Assembly: GCA_937952395.1 (NCBI GenBank) | Contig: CALFYV010000358.1 | Span: forward strand, 1-34,934 | Direction: 5' to 3' | Length of the DNA stretch: 34,934 nucleotides | From: an uncultured Bacteriovoracaceae bacterium | GTDB lineage: Bacteria; Bdellovibrionota; Bacteriovoracia; Bacteriovoracales; Bacteriovoracaceae | Shown here: positions 1 to 7,820 of the stretch, piece by piece | Position numbering within the stretch: position 1 is the first letter of the stretch | Layout of the letters: each line of letters begins with the position of its first letter | Notes under the pieces: generated by a model | Seen by the model: only the letters and a program-made list of their open reading frames with translations | What the model was told of the DNA's origin: nothing | Databases searched by the model: none | Position numbers and translations under genes: made by a program

Positions 1-388
1 TAATTTTAAAGTATTCCCCTTCACCTATACACAATTCGAGTTCTCCGCCTTTTTGGGGAGGATCGATATAAAAAACCGCATTCACAGATGAAGTTGTAAT
101 ATGATGATGCCAAACTGAATCAAAACGGTCTTTGTTTTGTACGTAGGCCCAAGTTTTTATTGGCTTTAAAAGTTCACCTACATCAAAATACTCATGAACA
201 ACTTGTAGGAATTTTTCAGCAATAATGGGAGTATAGTCCTTATGATAAAATTCTGCATTGTAACCGGTAAAGATCGGAATTCTTCTGCATGCTAAATATT
301 CCTTAATCATCTGATTTTTGAATTTTTGACTTAATTCATCAACATGAAACTCTGTTTCTATCAAAAATAATTCTAATCGCTTAGACAT
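1..388 (-). CDS. 2OG-Fe(II) oxygenase-like protein, 3' end beyond window
   Basis: This is an open minus-strand frame of 129 codons that starts with ATG at 388 and runs off the left edge without a stop. Residues 93-96 read WHHH and are followed by TSSVNAVFYIDPP and GGELEL (about 99-119). This resembles the first metal-binding strand of the 2OG-Fe(II) oxygenases that carry an H-rich motif followed by a 'VFY...P..GGEL' segment, so a hydroxylase role is likely. The second metal His and the 2OG-binding Arg would lie outside the window and cannot be checked. The start lies 7 bp after the stop of the upstream glycosyltransferase gene, so it is the last visible gene of the operon that begins at 4226. 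The substrate could be the small protein encoded at 2767-3159 or a sugar, which is inference. Confidence 0.6.
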   Translation of the reverse strand, partial: MSKRLELFLIETEFHVDELSQKFKNQMIKEYLACRRIPIFTGYNAEFYHKDYTPIIAEKFLQVVHEYFDVGELLKPIKTWAYVQNKDRFDSVWHHHITTSSVNAVFYIDPPQKGGELELCIGEGEYFKI

Positions 389-395
389 ACGGACC

Positions 396-1496
396 TTATT
401 GTTTATATGTATTAATAATAAAGTTGTTGCTTTTTAAGGCAGCAAGCTGACTCATAATAATATTTGAAAACTCCTCATGAGGAGAGTTAGCAGTCTGAAC
501 ATCAAACTCTAATTGCTTGTGGCTTTTTATGTTTTTAAATATAAATTTTTTTTCGGTTTTAATGACTCTGACACAAGGATGAAATTCATAATGATTTGTG
601 CCAATGAGATAAGAGAATGGCGCAAGATAACTTGCTTTTTTTAGAGTCGGCTGGTGATGCTTCGGATTATGTCCAGAACTTTTAAAGCCAAAGAAAAATG
701 CCAATTGAAGTAACAGGTCAACTAAGGCAAATTTTATATTTTTATAAAGGTACATTCTCCATTTAAATAAAGTCTTCGGAGGGGTCAGTTGCCATTTTTT
801 TACTAATCTATGATAACCTTTACCCATATAAAAATAGCGTGAGATATAAGAAAAATATTGGCCTCTATCCCAATAGACATAGGAGACAACTTTGTTTGCA
901 ACATAAAACTTATGGCCATTTCTCCAGAGTCGCCAGCCGAGATCGTAATCTTCATGGGTATCTAATGAGGTATCAAATTGTCCAACTTCTATTATCGCAG
1001 AACGTTTAACCACACATGCCGCTGTATTACATTGAGGAGCAACGAAACGGATATCATTAAGCGAACAAAAAGAGCCATGGGTCTGAAAAGCGAGTAGCTT
1101 TTCGCGAAATTGAGAAAATGAATTTATCTGAAGGCTTTTCGGAATAATTTTCCCTTGAATAACATTATATAGATCATCTTTAATAATCGGGGCAAGATTG
1201 GATAACCACTGATTATCTAATTCAACATCACAGTCGATAAAAGCAATCCATTTTCCTTTGGCTTTATTAACCCCACAATTTCTAGCAAAAGATCTTCCTC
1301 TTTTTTGTTCAACAATAAGATTAACGTCGACGTTTTTGACTATATCTAGTGTTTCATCTGTAGAGCCATTATCCACTACGATAACTTCGTAATTCATTTC
1401 TGATGTTTGTGACAAAATCGAATTAAGGCAGTTTTGAATGGTTTTAGATCCATTCAAGACTGGTATAACAAAACTAATATCGTATTCAACATTCAT
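396..1496 (-). CDS. Glycosyltransferase family 2
   Basis: This 366-residue GT-A fold glycosyltransferase has the usual N-terminal signature: FVIPVLNGS (9-17), VDNGSTDET (41-49) and the metal/nucleotide-sugar motif DCD at 88-90 inside AFIDCDVELD. The acceptor-side motif HEDYDLGWRL is at 181-190. A hydrophobic stretch at about 255-272 probably lies on the membrane. The roughly 90 residues after it have no family assignment that I recognise. The gene starts one base after the stop of the SelO-like gene, so translation is very likely coupled. In this operon it could glycosylate the small Cys/Ser-tailed protein or a lipid-linked sugar; the sequence does not decide. The family call is firm, the acceptor unknown. 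Confidence 0.9.
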   Translation of the reverse strand: MNVEYDISFVIPVLNGSKTIQNCLNSILSQTSEMNYEVIVVDNGSTDETLDIVKNVDVNLIVEQKRGRSFARNCGVNKAKGKWIAFIDCDVELDNQWLSNLAPIIKDDLYNVIQGKIIPKSLQINSFSQFREKLLAFQTHGSFCSLNDIRFVAPQCNTAACVVKRSAIIEVGQFDTSLDTHEDYDLGWRLWRNGHKFYVANKVVSYVYWDRGQYFSYISRYFYMGKGYHRLVKKWQLTPPKTLFKWRMYLYKNIKFALVDLLLQLAFFFGFKSSGHNPKHHQPTLKKASYLAPFSYLIGTNHYEFHPCVRVIKTEKKFIFKNIKSHKQLEFDVQTANSPHEEFSNIIMSQLAALKSNNFIINTYKQ

Positions 1497-1497
1497 A

Positions 1498-2766
1498 TTA
1501 ATTTAGTGAATATGCGCTCAGCACCCTGGTTAATAAATCACTCAAATCTTGAGGCTGTAAATGCTCTTTATTAGTCAATCTGGATATAATTAACATTTTT
1601 TTGAATAGCTCGTGTGTTTTATTGTTCATTCTCGAACCAGAGTTGATGAAAATCCATTTATTTTCGAATACTTCTATTTCAATTTTGTCATATTTTTTTA
1701 CTTGGTTAAAATAAGCTTTGAGATATTCAAATTTTGCTGGGATATGTACTTTATCAAGATTAAAAAAGAATGGGGGAAGTTTTATTATCTGTGCTACTTC
1801 ATTTTCTATTTCTTCCCAAGAAATAGTGGTAAGACCTATGGAATTGAATGCATCAAAAAGTGCATGATGGCATCCTTGTATGTAGTAAGCTTGAGTCGAT
1901 ATGTTCGAAATGTTCTCTACATCGATAGTCTCATAATCTCCTGAGAAAAAGCGCTCTTTTGAAGAAATATTTTCTTGCTTAAAGTAGATTTGAGCGGATA
2001 AAAAACTTTCATTTTTGAAATCAATCCATTCGACTGATTGGTTATCAATAAATCTGCCATCGATAGTGATATTATCTGGCGTTGGAGATATATGATAAAT
2101 TCCTTGGGCTAAACTTCTAGTTAGCCTCATCATTATGTAATGAAATAATTCCTTTTCAGCGATGCCTGGAATTTGTTCTTTGAGATATTGTTTAAAGATT
2201 TCTCTTTCTTCTTTTTTTATAAATCCTGGTACCTGACTACAACGTATGACTTGATTTGATCTTACTAAAAAAGTACTTGGTTGTTCTTGGTAAACCCCTG
2301 CTGCCCAGATAGGAACTCTTAAGTCAGGTCTATGTTTCGAAAGAACATAATCAAATAGTATTTCTGTTAGAGCTGTACTACTGCTGAGCATTCCTGAGGA
2401 GTGGAAATTATCAACTCTTGTTGCAGTGAAATTTCTCCCGACACCTTTCCAACAAGCTTTTCCAAGCAATGCGTTTCTACCAGATCCCAGATCAGGACTG
2501 TAGGGATTAAAAAAACGATCGGTATGTAAATAGAAAATACTGTTCTGATAATTTTTCCATTTCTGGCTATCATAAAAAGGCTCAGCCGGTAGGCTTGAGA
2601 TGATACCTAGATTTAGTTCATTTGAAGTTTTATCATTTCTTAAAATATTGAGTTGAAGATTTAATTCTTCAAGATCTTTTTTGTAATATGTATTAGTCCA
2701 AAAAAGATTTGATTTGGCGGTTTTTACCGGTATTGGAATAAACCATGTTTCAGGTAGTAGGTTCAT
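1498..2766 (-). CDS. SelO-like pseudokinase (candidate protein AMP transferase)
   Basis: This 422-residue protein is related to the SelO/YdiU family, which uses an inverted kinase fold to transfer AMP to proteins. What is visible: GSGR at 94-97 (family GDGR), KGVG at 107-110 with K107 in the place of the ATP-binding lysine of KGAG, then R117 and a helix TALTEIL (131-137) matching the REFL.SE region. The active-site segment reads YHISPTPDN (224-232) followed by D241, matching the family's AH....TDN...D pattern, so H225, D231, N232 and the metal Asp are kept. It is shorter than typical SelO (roughly 480 residues or more), and the conserved DG and Arg of the DGR.VLR block are changed (DNFHSSGML). 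Its ATG abuts the TAG of the small-protein gene directly, which points to a 1:1 enzyme-substrate pairing. Activity is inference. Confidence 0.7.
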   Translation of the reverse strand: MNLLPETWFIPIPVKTAKSNLFWTNTYYKKDLEELNLQLNILRNDKTSNELNLGIISSLPAEPFYDSQKWKNYQNSIFYLHTDRFFNPYSPDLGSGRNALLGKACWKGVGRNFTATRVDNFHSSGMLSSSTALTEILFDYVLSKHRPDLRVPIWAAGVYQEQPSTFLVRSNQVIRCSQVPGFIKKEEREIFKQYLKEQIPGIAEKELFHYIMMRLTRSLAQGIYHISPTPDNITIDGRFIDNQSVEWIDFKNESFLSAQIYFKQENISSKERFFSGDYETIDVENISNISTQAYYIQGCHHALFDAFNSIGLTTISWEEIENEVAQIIKLPPFFFNLDKVHIPAKFEYLKAYFNQVKKYDKIEIEVFENKWIFINSGSRMNNKTHELFKKMLIISRLTNKEHLQPQDLSDLLTRVLSAYSLN

Positions 2767-3159
2767 CTATTCAACATGGGGATCGCAAGAAGGTTCAGCT
2801 CCGTATGGCCCTGTACCATTTCGACTACATGCCCAAGCAACATACTCGAAGGAAGGCTGCTCGATATCGACTGTGTCAAAAGAGCCCTTAATTTCTTTAG
2901 GAAATTTCTTTAAGATAGTTTCCTTCTTTTTCTCATCGAGTTTTAAAGCAATTTTGTGTAATTTAATAAATTCAAAAAAAGGTTTTAAATGTGCTAGGTC
3001 ATTATCTTTAAGTGGGTCAATTTCTTCCAGCTCTGACTCTGCTTCTAAGATTTCCCAAATAGTAATAAAATCATCTGTCATGCGAAGAATAGGGGTATCA
3101 TCATCAAACGACGCAACAAATAAAGAGTTATCGCCTTTTTTACTGAAATACTCACGCAT
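2767..3159 (-). CDS. Small protein with Cys/Ser/Gly/Pro-rich C-terminal tail; candidate modified-peptide precursor
   Basis: This 130-residue protein matches no family that I recognise. I place the start at ATG 3159 because AGGTGG lies 4 bp upstream; an in-frame TTG at 3180 would add 7 residues but has no good ribosome site. The N-terminal ~75 residues are acidic and look folded (SFDDDTPILRMTDDFITIW, with only a faint likeness to PqqD-type domains). A Lys/Glu-rich linker follows. The tail from about residue 103 changes character: it holds WACSRNGTGPYGAEPSCDP, with Cys 111 and 125, Ser, Thr, Tyr and His. This leader-plus-core layout, the position between an HprK-like kinase and a SelO-like enzyme, and zero spacing to the latter make it a candidate substrate or RiPP-type precursor. 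It could instead be a subunit or adaptor. Confidence 0.6.
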   Translation of the reverse strand: MREYFSKKGDNSLFVASFDDDTPILRMTDDFITIWEILEAESELEEIDPLKDNDLAHLKPFFEFIKLHKIALKLDEKKKETILKKFPKEIKGSFDTVDIEQPSFEYVAWACSRNGTGPYGAEPSCDPHVE

Positions 3160-3215
3160 AAGTCCACCTATGTTTTTCAATAATTCTTACCCAGCTTAAG
3201 CTAAAATGCAACCTG

Positions 3216-4226
3216 TTAATGCCATAATTCTTGTATAGCACTGACATTACTATCTCTGTCAGTGCCCAGGATTAAGCGATAGGACTTTGATTTTATTAAT
3301 AATCGAGCTATGGCATACAATCTTTTAAATAGGATGCACAGTTGTATCCTCCATCCCCTGAATCCATTTTCAAGAAAAAATTCAATAATAATGGGAAGAC
3401 CCAGACCAATTCCCATATATTTAAAGAGTGGAAGGATCATTTTAAAATTTGAAATGGGCCCTAAATAACCCTTCTCAATCGTGGTGCGAACTGCATCAAC
3501 TAAGATAATTTTTTCGCCAGAGGTAAGGGCAATTTTATTTTCAAAGGCTGAGATCTCGATTAAGTTTTTACTGCCAAACTCTTTGCGTTTTATTTCGAAA
3601 ATGTACTTTTCCTTATTTTTTAAATAACGGGGCAATTCTTTGATTCCTACACGTATTGGAAACGGATAGATTTTACCAGAGCTGTTAATGAGTGGAGTAT
3701 CATCCGAGAAGTATTCAACCTCTCTATCTTCCATCATCTTTAAAAACAAAGTCGATTTACCACCTTTCATTGGCATCATGCAGACAATTGAAGTCTCTCT
3801 CTTCTTGAATGCGCAAGCATGTATTCGATGAAACCCTTGTAGGTCCAAGGCTTTACCAATTTTAGACATAATAAAGAGATAAGAGAGTTCGTGAAGAAAA
3901 TCTAATTCCAGACAGTAAATTTTCGCACTGTTTTTAACTTTATCAAAAATGACTAACCCCTCTTGATAGTAATCACAATACTTTACTTCTTTGGTCTCAT
4001 AGACAACAGCATTACGTGTCTGTTTGGAGCTGATGAGAGGAGGGATTTGGTGATAGGGTATTTTTTCAACGAGTAGAAGTTCTATATCTAATATTGTTAT
4101 ATTCTTCTTTGGAATTTCTTCTAGAGCTTCAAAATAAGAAAAGTTTTTGATCAATATATCTAGAATATTTTGATTTTCAGATTTTGTGATAACTGTATTG
4201 CCGTAAAAATTAAATCGTTTTTCCAT
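3216..4226 (-). CDS. HprK-like serine kinase
   Basis: This 336-residue protein resembles the HPr kinase fold found in peptide-modification clusters. The P-loop is MPMKGGKST at 151-159, preceded by HRIHACAF (133-140) and followed by FSDDTPLI (173-180), which matches the Asp-containing segment after the P-loop in this family. The first ~110 residues are a separate domain, and the C-terminal ~70 are hydrophobic and basic (IGLGLPIII, 272-280) and may touch the membrane. True bifunctional HPr kinase/phosphorylase is unlikely, since no PTS genes are nearby. Kinases of this type phosphorylate a C-terminal Ser in some lasso peptides (known of the family). Here the next gene encodes a protein with Ser residues in a Cys-rich tail, so that is the favoured target by inference. 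It is the first gene of the operon, read divergently from 4272. Confidence 0.75.
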   Translation of the reverse strand: MEKRFNFYGNTVITKSENQNILDILIKNFSYFEALEEIPKKNITILDIELLLVEKIPYHQIPPLISSKQTRNAVVYETKEVKYCDYYQEGLVIFDKVKNSAKIYCLELDFLHELSYLFIMSKIGKALDLQGFHRIHACAFKKRETSIVCMMPMKGGKSTLFLKMMEDREVEYFSDDTPLINSSGKIYPFPIRVGIKELPRYLKNKEKYIFEIKRKEFGSKNLIEISAFENKIALTSGEKIILVDAVRTTIEKGYLGPISNFKMILPLFKYMGIGLGLPIIIEFFLENGFRGWRIQLCILFKRLYAIARLLIKSKSYRLILGTDRDSNVSAIQELWH

Positions 4227-4240
4227 TAAGATGAATTCCC

Positions 4241-4260
4241 AATATGATTAGAATCATATT
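4241..4260. promoter_or_regulatory. Perfect inverted repeat in a divergent promoter gap
   Basis: AATATGATT (4241-4249) and its exact reverse complement AATCATATT (4252-4260) are separated by the two bases AG. The repeat lies in the 45-bp gap between the divergent starts at 4226 and 4272, where both promoters must act. A symmetric site here suggests a dimeric repressor or activator controlling both directions. An RNA hairpin is possible but AT-rich and without a T tract, so a terminator is unlikely. No regulator gene lies in the window. Confidence 0.45.
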
Positions 4261-4271
4261 AAACTCTACAG

Positions 4272-5288
4272 ATGGATATTGATATTGTCATTGCTACTTG
4301 GGATAGAGTCTCTCTTTTAAATAAATGTCTTTGCTCATTAGAAGAGGCGAGTTTTAAGGGGATGAATATTAATGTCTTTATCATTATCAATGGTGAAGAT
4401 AGAAAAAGTGAAGAGTTCCTTGAAAAGGCATGTTTTCCTAATTTGAATCTACGAGTTTTCCCAATTACCAAGACCTTTAACGGCGCTGCGCGCAATGCGG
4501 TTTTTGATAAATTGGAAGGGCAGTGGACATTTTTTATCGATGACGATGCCTGGGTACCTAAAACATATTTTCAAGATTTTTTTAATATCATAAAAAATGC
4601 CCCTGAAATTGATATTTTAGGAGGGAGCGATTGTGCCGAGACAACCGGGAGATATCATCAGCGCATGCTTAATGCCCTTTATAGCTCTGTTGTTGCTATG
4701 GGGCCGACCTGGAGGAGGCATACGGTTATTAATAAAGATAAATTAATCAAAGCCAGTGAGCGGGATTTAACACTTTGTCATTTATGGGTGAAAACACGTT
4801 TTTTAAAGGAAAATGATTTAAAATTTCCAATATTTTTGATGAGAAATGAAGAAAATTATTTTTTAAATGAAGCCCAAAAATTCAAGGCCAATATTTTTTA
4901 CTCCTATCAATTAAAAGTGAACCACTTAAGGAGGAAGCGAATTTTAGCTCTCTTGTCTACGATTTTTTCTTCCGGACAATCTCGCTTTGCTATGATTATG
5001 GCGCAAAATTCTGCAGGAAATTTACTTTATTTTACACCTTTATTTTGTATTAGCTTAGCCGTTTTTTTTCCAGTTACTTTTTTTGTAAAACAATTATTTT
5101 TATTATATTTATTTTTGGTTTTGATTGCTTCTATCAAAATGGCTTTTGTTTTTAGAGTTTTTAAGGCAATCCCCATTCTGATTGCACTTCACCCGGCAAT
5201 TCATATTTCCTATGCCGTTGGAATGTTGTCTTATCCAATCAATCAAATTAATAATTTCGTCCAGACTTCAGAAGTGAAAGAGAATTGA
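4272..5288 (+). CDS. Glycosyltransferase family 2, membrane-anchored
   Basis: This 338-residue GT2 enzyme starts with the nucleotide-sugar fold (DIVIATWDR, 3-11) and has FFIDDDAW (87-94), where the run of three Asp at 90-92 holds the metal-binding DxD. An MRNEENYF segment (about 195-202) is in the place of the catalytic-base ED motif. The C-terminal third has hydrophobic segments at about 252-290, as in membrane glycan polymer synthases and rhamnosyltransferase-like enzymes. No Shine-Dalgarno sequence is visible, but the ATG is the natural family start. It is divergent from the HprK-like operon, and its 3' end overlaps the opposite-strand cupin gene by 41 bp, the longest convergent overlap in the window. 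Donor and acceptor are unknown. Confidence 0.88.
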   Translation: MDIDIVIATWDRVSLLNKCLCSLEEASFKGMNINVFIIINGEDRKSEEFLEKACFPNLNLRVFPITKTFNGAARNAVFDKLEGQWTFFIDDDAWVPKTYFQDFFNIIKNAPEIDILGGSDCAETTGRYHQRMLNALYSSVVAMGPTWRRHTVINKDKLIKASERDLTLCHLWVKTRFLKENDLKFPIFLMRNEENYFLNEAQKFKANIFYSYQLKVNHLRRKRILALLSTIFSSGQSRFAMIMAQNSAGNLLYFTPLFCISLAVFFPVTFFVKQLFLLYLFLVLIASIKMAFVFRVFKAIPILIALHPAIHISYAVGMLSYPINQINNFVQTSEVKEN

Positions 5289-6144
5289 TAATAAGTTCAT
5301 TTCTAAATTCTTCTCCAATACTATTGTAGTCTAAATTATTTGAAATCTCTTTAAAGTCATTAAAGAAATTTTCGATGTGAGAAGCATCCAGAGGAGAATG
5401 GGGTACATGTTTTTTTTCAAACTCTTCGCTTATCAACTTAAAGAGGTAGCGATAGGCTTGAATATTACTTGATATGTTTAACGCAAAAGAGAGATGGATA
5501 GAACAAAAGTTGTCGATACATTCAGCCTTGTGAATAACATTAAATGGTACATACAATATATCGCCTTGTTTAATGATTATTTCTTTTCTTTTTAAATTGG
5601 TATGATTTTCTGGTAAAAGTGAATTATCTCGCTTTAATTCCTCTCCATCAGTATCCAGGTAGATAAACCACTTCTTACTTCCAAGAAGTTGTAGAGCAAA
5701 TGTTATCTGTTCATCGGAGTGAATACCGAGTCCATTCAAACTATTATTGGGAGATATGTACATATTACAGCTTACAGGCACTTCGAACATCGTCATCAGT
5801 TCATTACAAGTTGCTTGAATGTTCCTGTTCAATTTTTGAACGTTAGTTATTCTTATAGAAGTATTTAGTTCTTGTATATTTTGTAACTCTACGTTGTTTT
5901 CTTTTTTTCCAAAAAGAGAGATAAAATTAGATTTGACCAACTCACACTTATGGCCATTTTTATAGGCTTGTATTTTAACATTCTTATAATTTTTAGTGAT
6001 GGCATCAAAAAAAAATTCTTTTAGATTGATTTCACTATTTTTTTGAATGCTCTGTTTGATATCACTACTTTCGATTTTGGTCGTACAAGGAGGTAGCTTG
6101 TTAAAATTGTCTTGTTTATAATTTAAGGTTGTATAGCTATTCAT
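5248..6144 (-). CDS. Cupin-fold/JmjC-like 2OG-Fe(II) hydroxylase
   Basis: This 298-residue protein shows the cupin-4/JmjC hydroxylase signature. IHSDEQITFALQLLGSKKWFIY spans 141-162 and gives the HxD pair H142/D144 and the K157/K158-W159 segment, and GDILYVPFNVIHKAE (194-208) gives the second metal His at H205. The facial triad is therefore intact. Known members of this fold hydroxylate ribosomal proteins (YcfD/ROXA), while relatives in biosynthetic islands act on peptides or small molecules. The N-terminal 120 residues are variable and polar, so the substrate is unknown. Its last 41 bases overlap the end of the opposite GT2 gene, and its start faces the ABC transporter across a 115-bp gap. 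It contrasts with the second JmjC-like protein at 12634, which lacks the metal Asp. Confidence 0.85.
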   Translation of the reverse strand: MNSYTTLNYKQDNFNKLPPCTTKIESSDIKQSIQKNSEINLKEFFFDAITKNYKNVKIQAYKNGHKCELVKSNFISLFGKKENNVELQNIQELNTSIRITNVQKLNRNIQATCNELMTMFEVPVSCNMYISPNNSLNGLGIHSDEQITFALQLLGSKKWFIYLDTDGEELKRDNSLLPENHTNLKRKEIIIKQGDILYVPFNVIHKAECIDNFCSIHLSFALNISSNIQAYRYLFKLISEEFEKKHVPHSPLDASHIENFFNDFKEISNNLDYNSIGEEFRNELIINSLSLLKSGRNY

Positions 6145-6259
6145 ATTTAGTTACGGAGTATGTCACAAACAAGAAGAAATGTGAATAATCGGGATAACAC
6201 ACTGCTAGAATAACTTATCCTTGGTATTTATCCCTCGCTCAATTATTATAAAGGTACGA

Positions 6260-7027
6260 ATGAAGGCAATTTCAAAAAATTTACTGGTCATCATGACTCT
6301 TACCACAGCTGAGCTTAAAAGTAGGTACCGTAACACCTGGGCCGGTTTATTATGGGTCATCATTAACCCGCTTATGATGTTTGCAGTCCATTCCTTGATT
6401 TTTAAATATATAATGAAAATTGATATTGATGACTATTTCGTCTTTCTCTTGGGAGGACTCATACCTTGGATTTTTATCTCCTCGACTTTAAATATGACGT
6501 GCTATTCATTTATCACGAGCAGAGAAGTCTTGCTCTCTTTTCAAATTAATCCTCTCGCCATCTTAGGTGCGAAAGTTATAGATAATTTTATCAATTTCAT
6601 CATACCTTTTGTTTTTCTTTTTATAATATTATCCTTCACTCAATCGTTTAATGTTATTGGTGTTTTACTACTTCCTTTAAGCATGATTCCACTGGTATTA
6701 GGTACTTTTTTCTTGGTGTTATCCTTGGCAACATTGCAAGTTTATTTTAGGGATACTCAATATATTCTAGGGTTTTTACTGAGTATTTCTTATTTTTTAA
6801 CGCCTATTTTTTATCCCGAGCAAATGGTGCCTGAGGGGTTTAGATTTTTGCTCAATTTTAATCCTTTTTATATTTTGATTAAGCCTTTTCAAATTGCTCT
6901 CTGGAGTTTTGACATGCAATTATATTTTTTGGCTTTATTTCAATCACTTTTTTGTTCCATCATTATTTGTTTGATAGCTTTATTTATCTGGAAAAAGAGA
7001 AAAAATGAACTCTACCTACATATCTGA
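6260..7027 (+). CDS. wzm: ABC-2 type polysaccharide export permease (Wzm-like)
   Basis: This is an integral membrane protein of 255 residues from ATG 6260, with AAGG 5 bp upstream. An in-frame TTG at 6221 would add 13 residues but has no ribosome site. TTAELKSRYRNTWAGLLWVIINPL near the N-terminus is the classic cytoplasmic helix and first membrane segment of the Wzm/TagG/KpsM family, and about six hydrophobic segments follow. FLTPIFYPEQMVPEGFRFLL and NPFYILIKPFQ near the C-terminus are the conserved periplasmic loop of that family. It forms the channel that exports an undecaprenyl-linked glycan across the inner membrane. It overlaps the ATPase gene by 23 bp, so the two are co-translated. The symbol is by family, not by proven orthology. 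Confidence 0.9.
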   Translation: MKAISKNLLVIMTLTTAELKSRYRNTWAGLLWVIINPLMMFAVHSLIFKYIMKIDIDDYFVFLLGGLIPWIFISSTLNMTCYSFITSREVLLSFQINPLAILGAKVIDNFINFIIPFVFLFIILSFTQSFNVIGVLLLPLSMIPLVLGTFFLVLSLATLQVYFRDTQYILGFLLSISYFLTPIFYPEQMVPEGFRFLLNFNPFYILIKPFQIALWSFDMQLYFLALFQSLFCSIIICLIALFIWKKRKNELYLHI

Positions 7028-7820
7028 TAAAAATTCTGAAGATATTATTATAGAAATTAAAAATTACGATTTAGAATATCGTTTTTCTAGATTTAGAAAC
7101 TCTGGTCTCAGAGATGTTTTTATCTCCGCTATTGAATCTCCATTTCGTTTTTTCATGGAGAGGGCCAAACGTATTAAAATCTTAAACGATATTAATCTCA
7201 AAATTCATCAAGGAGAGAGAGTTGCTTTAATTGGTATTAATGGAACAGGTAAAACGTCTCTTTGTCGGGCCATTGCGGGAATGCACGGGAAAATTTCTAA
7301 TATTAAAATTAACGGAGAAATCAGGGCCATTTTTGACACAACGGTCGTTGTCCACCCTGAGTTAACAGGTCGAGAAAATGCCCAGATCTTAGTTAACCTT
7401 ATGTTTACTGATTTAACTAAGGAAGAAAGAAGAATAAAAGTTGTTGAAGCCATAAAGTTTTCTGAAATTGATAAATATATCGACACTCCATTTAAGCATT
7501 ACAGTAAGGGTATGAAATCCAGGCTATTTTTGAGTGTGGTGTCTTCTTCGCCTTCAGATTTACTCATTCTAGATGAGGTTTTTGCAGGAGCAGATAGTTT
7601 TTTTAATGAGAAGGTTTCTAACCGAATTAAGAGTATGATTGAACAATCCGGCGCTGCCTTACTTATTAGCCATGATGAAGAGCTACTCAAAAAACTTTGC
7701 ACCAGAGGGATTGTTCTTCATGAGAGAAAAATTGCTTTTGATGGTAATATCGTAGAAGCTTTCGCATTTTATAATAAAATAAATTTAAAGAATCAATCTG
7801 TTAGAAGGTATAGTTTTTAA
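7005..7820 (+). CDS. wzt: ABC transporter ATPase for polysaccharide export (Wzt-like)
   Basis: This 271-residue ATPase partners the permease. The Walker A motif is GINGTGKTS (77-85), the ABC signature YSKGMKSRL is at 166-174 (S-K-G-M replaces the usual SGG, as is normal for Wzt/TagH), Walker B LLILDE is at 186-191, and the switch His is H223 in ISHDE. The 60 residues before Walker A include the family's ES.fRF segment. It ends soon after the nucleotide-binding domain and so lacks the C-terminal carbohydrate-binding domain of O-antigen Wzt proteins that read chain caps. This fits a short-chain or capped-elsewhere glycan. Its stop overlaps the end of the opposite-strand gene by 20 bp. Confidence 0.92.
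   Translation: MNSTYISDKNSEDIIIEIKNYDLEYRFSRFRNSGLRDVFISAIESPFRFFMERAKRIKILNDINLKIHQGERVALIGINGTGKTSLCRAIAGMHGKISNIKINGEIRAIFDTTVVVHPELTGRENAQILVNLMFTDLTKEERRIKVVEAIKFSEIDKYIDTPFKHYSKGMKSRLFLSVVSSSPSDLLILDEVFAGADSFFNEKVSNRIKSMIEQSGAALLISHDEELLKKLCTRGIVLHERKIAFDGNIVEAFAFYNKINLKNQSVRRYSF

Noticed and set aside
1612..1944. Plus-strand open frame inside the SelO-like gene
   Set aside because: Its Phe/Tyr-rich translation is typical of an antisense shadow of an AT-rich gene; the minus-strand frame has family motifs.
2714..3199. Plus-strand open frame of 161 codons over the small-protein gene
   Set aside because: It is a mirror frame of the minus-strand genes, Ser-rich in composition and without a ribosome site; the opposite strand has tight operon spacing and a good start.
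3216..4226. True HPr kinase/phosphorylase
   Set aside because: No HPr or PTS gene is nearby, and the domain layout (extra N-terminal domain, hydrophobic C-terminus) differs; only the P-loop kinase core is shared.
6192..6220. Inverted repeat GGATAA / TTATCC in the gap before the Wzm-like gene
   Set aside because: Six-base arms 17 bp apart are expected by chance in AT-rich DNA; nothing else supports an operator.
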